Assembly: GCA_017559985.1 (NCBI GenBank)
Contig: JAFYPW010000017.1
Span: 1 to 61,536, forward strand
Direction of reading: 5' to 3'
DNA length: 61,536 nt
Source: Oscillospiraceae bacterium
GTDB lineage: Bacteria; Bacillota; Clostridia; Oscillospirales; JAAYXM01
Made by a program: the position numbers and the translations under genes. A model generated the notes under the pieces. It did not search any database. It was not told the DNA's origin and saw nothing but the letters and a program-made list of their open reading frames with translations. Below are positions 37,144 to 46,333 of this stretch, in pieces (within the stretch, counting starts at the first letter, position 1; each line of letters begins with the position of its first letter).

Positions 37144-37617
37144 TTATTTATGGTACCCCGAGCCCTCTTCTATCTTAAAAGCGCGATATATCTGTTCAAG
37201 CACCATTACGCGGGCAAGGTGGTGCGGGAATGTCATCGGAGACATTGAAAGGCGCATATCGCTTTTTTTCTTTATCTCTTCGTCAATACCGTTGGAGCCG
37301 CCGATTATAAAGCACAGCCGCGATTTCCCGCGGCATTTGAGCTCTGAAACCGTTTCTGAAAGCTGCTCGCTTGAAAGCATTTTCCCCTCTATGCACATAC
37401 ATACAACAAAAGCATCTTTCGGGATTTTTGACTGTATCCGCTCACCCTCCTGCGCAAGTGCGCGCGAAATTTCCGCACCCCCTTGCGCGGGAGTCTCCGG
37501 AAGTTCTGTTATCCGGAGGCTGCAATATGCGCCAAGGCGTTTTTTGTATTCCTCACACGCATCACAAAAAAACTTTTCTTTAAGTTTGCCCACACATATA
37601 ATATCTATTCCGAGCAT
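37144..37617 (-). CDS. rlmH: 23S rRNA pseudouridine-1915 N3-methyltransferase RlmH
   Basis: 157 aa SPOUT enzyme that methylates pseudouridine 1915 in helix 69. Start at ATG 37617 (MLGIDIICVGKLKEKFF); the frame is open upstream, but this start matches the family. Motifs: CFIIGGSNGIDEEIKKKSD and the C-terminal MTFPHHLARVMVLEQIYRA with KIEEGSGYHK. The yycJ stop overlaps the region just before the start, as in the classical wal-yycJ-rlmH neighbourhood. Confidence 0.95.
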   Translation of the reverse strand: MLGIDIICVGKLKEKFFCDACEEYKKRLGAYCSLRITELPETPAQGGAEISRALAQEGERIQSKIPKDAFVVCMCIEGKMLSSEQLSETVSELKCRGKSRLCFIIGGSNGIDEEIKKKSDMRLSMSPMTFPHHLARVMVLEQIYRAFKIEEGSGYHK

Positions 37618-37618
37618 A

Positions 37619-38413
37619 TCATTCACCCACAACCACAAGCTCTCCGCGTTTTCCGCGCGGCGCGACATAGAGCATAACATCAACCCCGGGAATTATCCCG
37701 CTTTGTGTAAGTGCCGTGTGAACTGCGGTATACGCATCGTCGGGTGTGTTATTCTCAGCGCTTATATGCCCTAAAATTATATTGCGCGTACCTTCCTCCG
37801 CCGCCTTTACCGCAACTGCGGCACACTCGTCGTTTGACAGATGCCCACGTCCGCCGACGATTCTCTCTTTTAAAAACGCGGGATATTTGCTGTAACGCAG
37901 GCGGCGTTTATCATAATTTGACTCCAGAAGAAGGGTGTCTGCGCCGAGAAGGTTTCCGAGGAGAGTGTCGTCCACCCGTCCGATGTCCGTCGCAACAACC
38001 GCACATTCATTTTCTGTTTCTATACGATACCCCATACTTTCGTATGTGTCGTGAGGCGTGTCAAACGCCGTGACGCGGAGATTTCCCACCTTTACCGTTT
38101 CTCCTGCTCTGATGCACTTTATTTTTCCCCGAAGCGCGTCTATCCGTTCACCGATACCGCGCGCAGTACCACAGGAGGCATATATCGGGGCATTCGTCCG
38201 CTCGGAAATTTTAAGAAGCCCTGTTATATGGTCGCTGTGCTCGTGGGTTATAAAAATTGCATCTGTTGCGGAAATTCCCACTTTGAGCATAGAAAGCTCT
38301 CCGATTATTCTCGTTGCGGAAATCCCCGTATCAATCAATATATTCACTTTTCCGTCAGATATGTATGTTGAGTTTCCGTTTGAGCCGCTTGCAAGCGGAC
38401 ATATCTTTATCAT
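37619..38413 (-). CDS. yycJ: Metallo-beta-lactamase-fold hydrolase YycJ/WalJ
   Basis: 264 aa from ATG 38413 (AGGAAAAGG upstream). It begins MIKICPLASGSNGNSTYIS. The zinc motif is TGISATR then FITHEHSDHITG; further ligands are in AFDTPHDTYESMG and NIILGHISAEN. The WalJ/YycJ group is a likely 5'-3' DNA exonuclease linked to wall and division control in Bacillota. It lies between murA and rlmH, split from walRK-yycHI by murA. Confidence 0.92.
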   Translation of the reverse strand: MIKICPLASGSNGNSTYISDGKVNILIDTGISATRIIGELSMLKVGISATDAIFITHEHSDHITGLLKISERTNAPIYASCGTARGIGERIDALRGKIKCIRAGETVKVGNLRVTAFDTPHDTYESMGYRIETENECAVVATDIGRVDDTLLGNLLGADTLLLESNYDKRRLRYSKYPAFLKERIVGGRGHLSNDECAAVAVKAAEEGTRNIILGHISAENNTPDDAYTAVHTALTQSGIIPGVDVMLYVAPRGKRGELVVVGE

Positions 38414-38436
38414 AGCCTTTTCCTCATCTATTAACA

Positions 38437-38463
38437 AAGGAACGGTTTTTTGTCCCGTTCCTT
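38437..38463 (-). terminator. Terminator after murA
   Basis: Minus strand AAGGAACGG and CCGTTCCTT pair (9 bp) around a GACAAAAAA loop, followed by TGTTAAT. It lies 8 nt after the murA stop and 24 nt before yycJ. Some readthrough is likely because yycJ has no evident own promoter. Confidence 0.6.
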
Positions 38464-38471
38464 CCTGTTTC

Positions 38472-39761
38472 TTATTGTGCCTTTGCAAATGTCGTGCCGT
38501 CGGGCACATCTACGCGACGGATATGTGCGCCGATTGCCTGAAGCTTTTCAACTATATGCTCATATCCGCGTTCTATATGAGAGATATCTTCAACCTCGGT
38601 TGTTCCACTCGCCGCAAGACCTGCGATAACGAGCGCCGCACCTGCGCGAAGGTCACACGCGCGCACAGGCGCACCCATAAGCCTCTCAACACCCTCAACT
38701 ATTGCAGTTTTTCCGTCAACCTGGATTTTCGCACCCATTCTGCGAAGCTCTTCAACGTATCTGTAACGGTTGTCCCACACGCCCTCGGTTACAAGGCTCA
38801 TTCCCTCTGCTATTGAGAGAACAACAGTCGCCTGGGGCTGCATATCTGTGGGAAAGCCGGGATACGGCAGAGTTTTTATGTTTGTTTTTGAAAGCGGAGC
38901 TGTCCTTTTTACAAGAAGCGCATCGTCGTACTCAGTGATTTCAGCTCCCATCTCGGCAAGCTTTGCCGTTATACAGTCAAGGTGTTTGGGAATGACGTTC
39001 TTTATAAGAACCTCTCCGCCGCAGGCGCATGCAGCAGCCATATATGTTCCCGCTTCTATCTGGTCGGGGATTATGGTATATGCTCCGCCTTCAAGACGCT
39101 TGACGCCGCGAACCTTTATAACGTCAGTTCCCGCGCCGCTTATATTCGCGCCCATTGAGTTCAAGAAATTTGCAAGGTCAACTATATGCGGCTCTTTTGC
39201 CGCGTTTTCTATAACAGTGAGGCCGTCGGCAAGAACTGCCGCAAGAACCGTGTTTATCGTAGCACCGACAGACACAACGTCAAGGTAGACAGGTGCTGCG
39301 CGAAGCCTTCCGACGCAGTCTGCAAAGACATAGCCGTTCTGGACGTCAACATTTGCGCCAAGCAGCTTAAACGCCTTTGTGTGCTGGTCTATGGGACGGT
39401 CGCCGAGGTTGCATCCTCCGGGAAGCGATACCTGGGCAGACCCAAAGCGGCCGAGCAGAGCACCGATGAGGTAGTATGAGGCGCGGATCATCCTCGCCAT
39501 GTCATAGTCCGCCTTCGTCGTGCGTATTTTTGACGCATTTATTTCAACACAGTTACGGTTTATAAGCCTGACATCCGCGCCAAGATTGCGCAGAAGGTCA
39601 AGCATAAGCGTAACGTCCCTGATTTCAGGAACGTTTTCTATTCTGCATGTGCCGTCAACGAGAAGAGCCGCGGGGATTATTGCGACAGCCGCGTTTTTTG
39701 CGCCGCTTATCGTAACTTCGCCCGAAAGCCCGTATCCGCCGTCGATAACATATTTAGTCAA
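38472..39761 (-). CDS. murA: UDP-N-acetylglucosamine 1-carboxyvinyltransferase MurA
   Basis: 429 aa enolpyruvyl transferase, first committed step of peptidoglycan synthesis. Active-site Cys is in SLPGGCNLGDRPIDQH (fosfomycin target). SGAKNAAVAIIPAALL, GFPTDMQPQATVVLS and RAGAALVIAGLAASG are family motifs. The start is TTG 39761 (MTKYVIDGGYGLSGEV), with AAGGTG about 9 nt upstream and a clear promoter further up. Located between yycI and yycJ. Confidence 0.96.
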   Translation of the reverse strand: MTKYVIDGGYGLSGEVTISGAKNAAVAIIPAALLVDGTCRIENVPEIRDVTLMLDLLRNLGADVRLINRNCVEINASKIRTTKADYDMARMIRASYYLIGALLGRFGSAQVSLPGGCNLGDRPIDQHTKAFKLLGANVDVQNGYVFADCVGRLRAAPVYLDVVSVGATINTVLAAVLADGLTVIENAAKEPHIVDLANFLNSMGANISGAGTDVIKVRGVKRLEGGAYTIIPDQIEAGTYMAAACACGGEVLIKNVIPKHLDCITAKLAEMGAEITEYDDALLVKRTAPLSKTNIKTLPYPGFPTDMQPQATVVLSIAEGMSLVTEGVWDNRYRYVEELRRMGAKIQVDGKTAIVEGVERLMGAPVRACDLRAGAALVIAGLAASGTTEVEDISHIERGYEHIVEKLQAIGAHIRRVDVPDGTTFAKAQ

Positions 39762-39833
39762 CTTCTGGCACCTTCTTCTCTGTGTACTCTTATCATTATA
39801 AACAAAATAACAATCTGATATTCCCCAAAATAG

Positions 39834-39862
39834 ATTATAGCAGACTTCATCTCAAAATGCAA
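39834..39862 (-). promoter_or_regulatory. Predicted promoter of murA
   Basis: Minus strand TTGCAT, 17 nt, TATAAT, about 75 nt upstream of the TTG start. The spacer and -10 are ideal. Confidence 0.75.
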
Positions 39863-39889
39863 AGATTATTTAGCATATAACGAAAGTTT

Positions 39890-40711
39890 TTACGGCATTA
39901 TAGGCGCGCCGTCTGTCATATTCATATAGAACACACCCGCATCCGTCCGCAGACATAGCGTCGGTGTCAGCATAACCACTCCGGAAACCGGTGTTCTTGC
40001 AATGTATCCGGGGTCTATTTCCAGAATTTTTATGCTTTGAATGTTCTGTTTTTTTACAACATCTGCAAACTTTATCATAAGCGACGATGTTGGAAGAACC
40101 TCGCCCTCGGCACGGATAAGCCTTCCCCGCCCTATGAACTTTCCCGAGCCTATGATACTTCCGCTGCTTGAAATATTGAGCTCTATATCACTTGCAAAAG
40201 TGCGCACACCGGAAAACACCTGCGGAATCTTTACCGCATAACTTCCCTCGCCCCCGCTCACTTCAATCAGATTGCGTGACGTTGAAACGGATAGCTTTCG
40301 CGCAATCTCCTCGGCAAGGGCACGTGCATCATCGGGAGTTTGCACACTTTTCCCCGATTCGTAAACAAGGGAAAAGGCTTCTTTTAAGAACATTATGTTG
40401 CCGCCCGCGCCCGAATAAACCGTTCCCTCTCCGTCAGAGGTTTCCTTTACTTCACCAAAAAGGCGTAAAGCCAGCTTTTCTGCATCGTTTCGCGCCTTTA
40501 CCGTGGCAAAAAGAATTTTAACCGAGTCGAGAGGTATTATATTCTCCTCAACCTCTATCCCCTGTAAGGAAAGTATTTCCGACACCTCGTGGCGGAGGGT
40601 GAGCTCGTCTCCTCTCGCTTCGTTCTCACGCATTATATATGTCACCAAAAGAAACGCATTTACTGCCAGAAGAAGTGCTATTATAACTGTTTTTGCCCTT
40701 GACCAGTCCAA
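39890..40711 (-). CDS. yycI: YycI-like regulator of the WalRK system
   Basis: About 273 aa if translation starts at TTG 40711. YycI proteins begin (M/L)DWSRAKT, and here LDWSRAKTVIIALLLAVNAF follows the TTG; an ATG 14 codons upstream is possible. One membrane segment (about 7-28), then an external domain like YycH/YycI. In Bacillus YycH and YycI bind and restrain WalK. The start follows the yycH TAG by 2 nt. Confidence 0.82.
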   Translation of the reverse strand: MDWSRAKTVIIALLLAVNAFLLVTYIMRENEARGDELTLRHEVSEILSLQGIEVEENIIPLDSVKILFATVKARNDAEKLALRLFGEVKETSDGEGTVYSGAGGNIMFLKEAFSLVYESGKSVQTPDDARALAEEIARKLSVSTSRNLIEVSGGEGSYAVKIPQVFSGVRTFASDIELNISSSGSIIGSGKFIGRGRLIRAEGEVLPTSSLMIKFADVVKKQNIQSIKILEIDPGYIARTPVSGVVMLTPTLCLRTDAGVFYMNMTDGAPIMP

Positions 40712-40713
40712 CT

Positions 40714-42048
40714 CTACTGCGCCCCCTTCTTCTGCATACCGCCGATAAACCACGACGGCGCAATGCTTGCCGCGCCTGTATCCTTATATCTGAGGTTAAG
40801 GTCTTTTTTTCCTTTTCCGTCCTGCACCGCAGCTGATGCAAGAAGCTCGGGGAGAACGTCCGCGGTCTGCCCGGAAGCTTCATATCCCAAAAGATTTATA
40901 CGCGCTTCTCCGACACTCTTTTCCTTTACCAGAACACGCGCAAAGCAAACCGTGTTTTTCATATCAACCGGTACTCCGCCAATGTGTCTGCCGAAAACAA
41001 ACTCCACTTCATCTCCGTCAGTTGTGACGGATGAGAGGTATATTCCTCCGCTTCCGGAAATGCGTGATGCCAGAAGCGCAACGAGTGAGCGTGCCGTTTC
41101 ACATTTTTCGGAAAGCGACGGTATTTCAACATCTGAAACAACCTCTATTCCGAGTGTTTCGTCTGCACTTTCCCTGTTGTCTGTGTATGACACAATACCC
41201 TCAGGAAGAAGGCGCAGCGTTACCATATCGGCTACATAAACCTCTGTTCCGTCCTTTTCCGAATAGTGCGACGGAGCCGCTCCGGAAAAGCGGAAGATTT
41301 CAAGGCAGGCGGCGGTCGTGTCTGCCGTGAACGTGGCAAGTGTGTTGTATGAAGAAATGAGTGCGGGACTGATGCGGTTTGAAGACACAAGCATCTCATC
41401 TGTCGCCGCGAGAAATTCCTTCTCTTCCCGCTTTGCTGCAAAAGAAAGGCTGTTTGCCGGAACATCCTTTAAACTTTCACTCAGAGAACCTGACGACACC
41501 GAAGTTTCCACGCGGTAAACCTTATTCGTTTCCGGATTTTTGATGTGTATTGTAACCGTTCTTCCGGTCGTGGAAAAAACAAAATATCTGCCGCACACGG
41601 TTTCGTTTCCCGAAGTTTCCGAAAGCCATAATTTCAGCGCCTCATACGGAACGTTGCCGCGATAGTCAAAAAACACACCATCGCCAAGAAGCGCCGCAGA
41701 AAACGTCTCCTCCGTTGATACACGGATATCTTTTCCGCGGCGAAGCACCGTCGCGATCTGCGGGCGAAGCTTTTTGTATATCTCGTCACACGCGTTCTGG
41801 TCATATACCGCACCCTGCGTCACCCCGTCTTGCGTTATGGCAATCGCAAGCGGGCGTATGCCGAAGCGGTCAAGGTCTCCCCCCGCTCCGCCGGACACAA
41901 AGCCTCCCGACGCAGCATTGAGAATTCCCGAAAAATTAAACTCACCGAAAGGACTGTCAAAAAACCAGACAGCATACGTAAGATAAACCATTCCCAAAAG
42001 AAGAACGCAGATGAGCACGGTTTTTATCCGTTCCTTTGTCGTACTCAT
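40714..42048 (-). CDS. yycH: YycH-like regulator of the WalRK system
   Basis: 444 aa, one N-terminal membrane helix (about 9-29, VLICVLLLGMVYLTYAVWFF) and a large external domain. Order and topology match YycH, the membrane partner of WalK; sequence similarity by eye is modest. It ends with a TAG stop. It overlaps walK by 4 nt, which implies coupled translation. Confidence 0.8.
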   Translation of the reverse strand: MSTTKERIKTVLICVLLLGMVYLTYAVWFFDSPFGEFNFSGILNAASGGFVSGGAGGDLDRFGIRPLAIAITQDGVTQGAVYDQNACDEIYKKLRPQIATVLRRGKDIRVSTEETFSAALLGDGVFFDYRGNVPYEALKLWLSETSGNETVCGRYFVFSTTGRTVTIHIKNPETNKVYRVETSVSSGSLSESLKDVPANSLSFAAKREEKEFLAATDEMLVSSNRISPALISSYNTLATFTADTTAACLEIFRFSGAAPSHYSEKDGTEVYVADMVTLRLLPEGIVSYTDNRESADETLGIEVVSDVEIPSLSEKCETARSLVALLASRISGSGGIYLSSVTTDGDEVEFVFGRHIGGVPVDMKNTVCFARVLVKEKSVGEARINLLGYEASGQTADVLPELLASAAVQDGKGKKDLNLRYKDTGAASIAPSWFIGGMQKKGAQ

Positions 42049-43799
42049 TCTTTTTCACCTTCATCGTTTTTCGGCAGTATTACCGAAATAGTAGTGCCCT
42101 TATGATATACACTCGTAAGCTTTATCTCTCCGCCGTGGTGTTCCACAATCTCTTTTGCAATGGCAAGGCCAAGGCCCGTGCCGCCGCGGTCGCGGCTTCG
42201 CGCTTTATCAACACGGTAGAAGCGTTCGAACAGGCGCGGCTGGTCCTTTTCGGGAATACCGATACCGTTGTCCGTTACTGTTATTTTTATGTGTTCATCA
42301 AGGCTTTCTGCCGAGAAGTCTATCTTTCCGCCGTCAGGCGTGTATTTCACTGCATTTGAAATGAGGTTTATGAGCACCTGCTCAATTCTCTCGCGGTCGC
42401 CATAAAACATCGGGAGTGACGAGTCAACAGACATAGTCAGCTTATGACCGTGACGGCGCGCCTCCATCTCCATTGCACGGTAGGCGTTTTCAACACTCTT
42501 TTTAAGAGAAAACCGCTCTATCTTCCAGTCCATCTTCGCAGAATCGAGACGCGAGAGCGTTAAAAGGTCCTTTACTATTCTCGTCATTCTGTCCGTCTCG
42601 TTTAAGATTACGCTGTAAAACTGCGACTTCATCTCCTCCGGTGCATCGGGAGAATCAACAAGCGTTTCCGTGTAGCTTTTAACGTTTGTAAGCGGGGTGC
42701 GAAGCTCGTGCGATACGTTTGCAACAAACTCGCGTCGTGAGTTTTCAAGCTTCTGCTGTGCCGTGAAGTCGTGGATAATGGCGATTATGCCGTTCTCGCC
42801 CGCATCCTCGCCAAATCGCGCGAAGCTGGTTTTGAGCGTTTTTTCTCCAACCTGGAGGTCATATTCCAGAACGCTGTCTTCCGTTTCGAGAAGTGACGCA
42901 AAATCAACGCCGTTGTCTTTAAAAATTTCAGCGTATGTTCGCTCCTTTTTTTCGTCAAAGCCGAGCATCTCAACCGCTGTCGGGTTATGGTGGATAAGCT
43001 TTCCTTCTTTCGAAAACGCCATAACGCCGTCCGTCATATAAAGGAAGATTGTGTCAAGCTTATTGCGCTCGTCCTCAACCTTTGCGATTGTGCGGTTAAG
43101 TGCCGTCGCCATATCGTTGAAGGTTTCCGTAAGCGTTCCTATCTCGTCGTTTGAAAGTACTGCAAGAGACGTGTCAAGCTCACCGAGGGAAAGCTTTTTC
43201 GCTCCCTTTGTGATTTTTTCAATGGGATTCGTTATCGTTTTTGCAAAGAGAAAGCTTAAAATAACCGCTATGACAAGAGCAAAGAGCATCGTTCTTAAAA
43301 TTATCGTAAACATGGACGAGGTGAGGTTCTGAAGGTCCTGCTTAGTGTCCTTTATATAGACAATGTAGCGGACTTCGCCGTCTATCTCAACAGGACAGGC
43401 GCGGTCAATATAGCCGCTTGAAATCTTCTTTTCCTGACCGATTCTCCCGCTCATCGCGGCGACAACCGCAGGCGTCGCCTCAACCTTTTCGTCATTCGAG
43501 CCAAAAAGCGTTTCTCCGGTTTTTCCGTCAAGTATGTAGTAATTGCGGTATGTGCTGATTTTCATTGCGGATGCGTGTGCACCCATCACGGTATCAAGAC
43601 GCTCTGCACCGTTTTCGGCAACGGCTTCGTTTTTGAGCATGGCAAACATCTCGGCGCCAAACACCGAGTTCATCTGCTCTGTAAAATCATCAAAATAGTA
43701 AACCGAAACGCGGTTTAGCATAAACGTTCCGACTATCGCCATAACCGAAATGACCAAAAGCACGAAAACCGAAACGAGCTTCATTTGAAGCGAACGCAA
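42045..43799 (-). CDS. walK: Sensor histidine kinase WalK
   Basis: 584 aa. Two membrane helices (about 8-28 and 164-186) enclose an external sensor domain. Then HAMP (187-240), PAS (about 245-350), HisKA with the phospho-accepting His364 in VANVSHELRTPLTNVKSYTE, and an ATPase domain with NLISNAVKYTPDGG, VTDNGIGIPEKDQPRLFERF and GGTGLGLAIAKEIVE. Essential wall homeostasis kinase in relatives. It follows walR (26 nt) and precedes yycH and yycI. Confidence 0.94.
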   Translation of the reverse strand: MRSLQMKLVSVFVLLVISVMAIVGTFMLNRVSVYYFDDFTEQMNSVFGAEMFAMLKNEAVAENGAERLDTVMGAHASAMKISTYRNYYILDGKTGETLFGSNDEKVEATPAVVAAMSGRIGQEKKISSGYIDRACPVEIDGEVRYIVYIKDTKQDLQNLTSSMFTIILRTMLFALVIAVILSFLFAKTITNPIEKITKGAKKLSLGELDTSLAVLSNDEIGTLTETFNDMATALNRTIAKVEDERNKLDTIFLYMTDGVMAFSKEGKLIHHNPTAVEMLGFDEKKERTYAEIFKDNGVDFASLLETEDSVLEYDLQVGEKTLKTSFARFGEDAGENGIIAIIHDFTAQQKLENSRREFVANVSHELRTPLTNVKSYTETLVDSPDAPEEMKSQFYSVILNETDRMTRIVKDLLTLSRLDSAKMDWKIERFSLKKSVENAYRAMEMEARRHGHKLTMSVDSSLPMFYGDRERIEQVLINLISNAVKYTPDGGKIDFSAESLDEHIKITVTDNGIGIPEKDQPRLFERFYRVDKARSRDRGGTGLGLAIAKEIVEHHGGEIKLTSVYHKGTTISVILPKNDEGEKE

Positions 43800-43825
43800 A
43801 GCGGCTCCCTCCCCTCAACAAATAA

Positions 43826-44524
43826 TCAGTCAGCAAACATATATCCCGCTCCGCGGCGCGTCACTATTCTCACCGGGTTTGCAGGGTCATCTTCTATCTT
43901 CTCACGAAGGCGGCGCACGGTAACATCAATTGTGCGCAAGTCGCCGTAGTAGTCGTATTTCCACACATTCTCCATAAGCTCTTCACGCGAGAATACCTGA
44001 TTTGGCTGTGTTGCAAGAAAGCGGATAAGGTCAAACTCACGCGGAGTAAGCTCAACGTGCTCCCCTGCCTTTTTCACATCAAGGCTCTTTAAGTTTATTA
44101 CTATATCACCAAAAACAAGACGGTTTTCATCGCTCGTCTGCGCCTCTTCCTGTGCAGGAACATAGCCGCGGCGGACATTCGCCTTTATTCTTGCCATAAG
44201 CTCGCGCATCGAAAACGGCTTTGTGATATAGTCGTCAGCGCCAAGTTCAAGACCGAGAACTTTATCGACCTCTTCCTCGCGCGCAGTAAGCATAATTATC
44301 GGAACATTTGAGCTTTTGCGCACGCTCTTGCACACTTCAAAGCCGTCAAGCTTCGGAAGCATAACATCAAGCAGGATAAGGTCCGGGTTTTCGCTTTCCG
44401 CAGCGGCAAGACCTGCGGCCCCGTCATATGCACATACGACGGTATAACCTTCCTTTTTCAGGTTGAAATCGAGAATGTCGGCAATCGCCTTTTCGTCTTC
44501 AACTACAAGTATTTTTTTGTCCAT
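43826..44524 (-). CDS. walR: Response regulator WalR
   Basis: 232 aa OmpR-family regulator. Receiver domain: [20 protein letters not shown], phospho-acceptor Asp in [35 protein letters not shown] and [12 protein letters not shown]-terminal winged helix: [20 protein letters not shown] and [20 protein letters not shown] with RGAGYMF. It controls wall hydrolase genes in Bacillota; several hydrolase genes occur in this window, but I did not find clear WalR boxes. Confidence 0.95.
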   Translation of the reverse strand: MDKKILVVEDEKAIADILDFNLKKEGYTVVCAYDGAAGLAAAESENPDLILLDVMLPKLDGFEVCKSVRKSSNVPIIMLTAREEEVDKVLGLELGADDYITKPFSMRELMARIKANVRRGYVPAQEEAQTSDENRLVFGDIVINLKSLDVKKAGEHVELTPREFDLIRFLATQPNQVFSREELMENVWKYDYYGDLRTIDVTVRRLREKIEDDPANPVRIVTRRGAGYMFAD

Positions 44525-44545
44525 TTCTTATCACTCCCAAACTTT

Positions 44546-45079
44546 TTAAAAACCAAGCTCGCGCGCGGCGCGAAGTATGAGTATCTGCGTTTTTGCATCG
44601 GAGATTTCTCCGGAAAGCACCATATCAAGCGCGTTTTGAAGCTTATATTTTCTGACCTCTAAAATCTCGCCCTCGTCAGGATGTGCATCGCCTTCGGAAA
44701 GACCACGGGCAATGTAGAGATGTATCCGCTCGGTAAAGCAACCGGGTGACGGATATACAAAACCGAGATAAGAAAGATTTTCTGCCGTATATCCCGTTTC
44801 CTCCGAAAGCTCGCGCACCGCACATTCAAGATGTCCCTCGCCCGGGTCAACCTTTCCGGCAGGCGCTTCTGTAATCTCTTTTTTGAAAGGATAGCGAAAC
44901 TGCGATACTAAAATGGCCTCGCCGTCATCCGTCACAGGCAGAACCGCCACGCCGTCACAGTGCTCACACACCTCACGCGTTGAAACCCTTCCGTCAGGAC
45001 ACTCTACCGTATCCTTTCGCACATTCATTATAACCCCGCGGAAATGATATTCCGTTGTGAGGGTTTTTTCTTCTTTCAT
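44546..45079 (-). CDS. NUDIX hydrolase, ADP-ribose pyrophosphatase type
   Basis: 177 aa. The Nudix box is GKVDPGEGHLECAVRELSEETGY (residues about 76-98), preceded by LVSQFRYPFKKEITEAPAGK as in ADP-ribose pyrophosphatases, which clear ADP-ribose. Downstream YPSPGCFTERIHLYIARGL fits that subgroup. Overlaps cinA by 4 nt and precedes walR by 21 nt. Confidence 0.9.
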   Translation of the reverse strand: MKEEKTLTTEYHFRGVIMNVRKDTVECPDGRVSTREVCEHCDGVAVLPVTDDGEAILVSQFRYPFKKEITEAPAGKVDPGEGHLECAVRELSEETGYTAENLSYLGFVYPSPGCFTERIHLYIARGLSEGDAHPDEGEILEVRKYKLQNALDMVLSGEISDAKTQILILRAARELGF

Positions 45080-46317
45080 AGCTTTTTTGCCTCTCGTCTT
45101 AAAATGTCAAAGGCCTCCTGTGCCGCGCGGCTTTTTGCAAGAGCCCGGCTCATAGGCTGATAAATCTTCCTGCTCGCGGTAACTCCGCGAAGCGTTACGG
45201 AAACATAAACCGTGCCGCCCGGGTTTTTGTCATCTCCCGTCGTGGGGTCTGCATAGCCGGTGACGCCTATTCCCGCGTCGGTGCCAAACTTTTCGCACGC
45301 AGCGAGAGAGAGCGCCTCTGCACACTCGCGGCTTACCGCACCGTATTTTTCAAGAAGCTCCGAATCTATGCCGAGAAGCTTCATCTTCATCTCGTTTGTG
45401 TAGGCGCACACGCCGCCAAAGAACACCTCCGACGAGCCGGGGATATCTGTTATAAGTTTTGAGACAAGACCACCCGTGCACGACTCTGCCGTTGCGAGGG
45501 TAAGCTTTTTTTCTTTCAATATTTCAAACGCGGCTTCGTGAAGTGACGGGACATCCACACCGTAAACCGCATCACCGATAATCTCTTTTATCTTCTCTAT
45601 GACGGGCACGGTAAGTTTTTCCGCCTCGTCCTCAGTCTTTGCCCTGCCGCAGACGCGGAGCATAACCTCTCCGTCCTTTGCGTACGGCGCGACTGTCGGG
45701 TTTTCCATAGTCTCTGCAAAGCTTTTTATCTTGCTTTCAACCTCGCTCTCGCCCATTCCGTAAATACGGACACTGTGAGACGCAAAATGCGCATCGGAAA
45801 GCTTTTTGAGATACGGCACCATCCGGTGCTCCACCATCGGCTCACATTCACGCGGAGGACCGGGAAGCATTATGAGGATTTTGCCGTTTTGCTCAATGGC
45901 ACAGCCGGGGGCTGTTCCCCAGTCGTTTTCAAAAACGGTGCACCCCTCGGGAAGGTATGCCTGTGCTTTGTTGTTCTCGGTCATCTTCTTTCCGCGGGCG
46001 GCGAAATATTCCTCTATACGCGCAAGCTCCTGCTCGGAAAGTACCAGCTTGCGCCCGAATGCACGGGCAGCTACCTGCTTTGTCAGATCGTCAAATGTCG
46101 GGCCGAGACCGCCGGTTGTAATCACAATATCGGCACGCTCTTTTGCCGTCATTATAACGTCATAGAGCCGGTCGGGGTTATCGCCGACCACCGTCTGATA
46201 GTAGGCGTTTATGCCAAGAGCGGAAAGTGCCCGTGCAACCGTTACCGCATCGGTGTTTGTTATCTCACCGAGCAGAATCTCCGTGCCTACTGCTATTATT
46301 TCTGCTGAAAGACTCAA
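45076..46317 (-). CDS. cinA: CinA-family competence/damage-inducible protein A
   Basis: 413 aa with both halves: an N-terminal MoCF-like domain (IIAVGTEILLGEITNTDAV, ITTGGLGPTFDDLTKQ, LPGPPRECEPM) and a C-terminal nicotinamide-mononucleotide deamidase domain (ATAESCTGGLVSKLITDIPG, GVTGYADPTTGDDKNPGGTV). The protein recycles pyridine nucleotides (NMN to NaMN, ADP-ribose cleavage). The adjacent ADP-ribose NUDIX gene gives a matching metabolic context. Confidence 0.94.
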   Translation of the reverse strand: MSLSAEIIAVGTEILLGEITNTDAVTVARALSALGINAYYQTVVGDNPDRLYDVIMTAKERADIVITTGGLGPTFDDLTKQVAARAFGRKLVLSEQELARIEEYFAARGKKMTENNKAQAYLPEGCTVFENDWGTAPGCAIEQNGKILIMLPGPPRECEPMVEHRMVPYLKKLSDAHFASHSVRIYGMGESEVESKIKSFAETMENPTVAPYAKDGEVMLRVCGRAKTEDEAEKLTVPVIEKIKEIIGDAVYGVDVPSLHEAAFEILKEKKLTLATAESCTGGLVSKLITDIPGSSEVFFGGVCAYTNEMKMKLLGIDSELLEKYGAVSRECAEALSLAACEKFGTDAGIGVTGYADPTTGDDKNPGGTVYVSVTLRGVTASRKIYQPMSRALAKSRAAQEAFDILRREAKKL

Positions 46318-46333
46318 AGAGAGCTCCCTCTTT

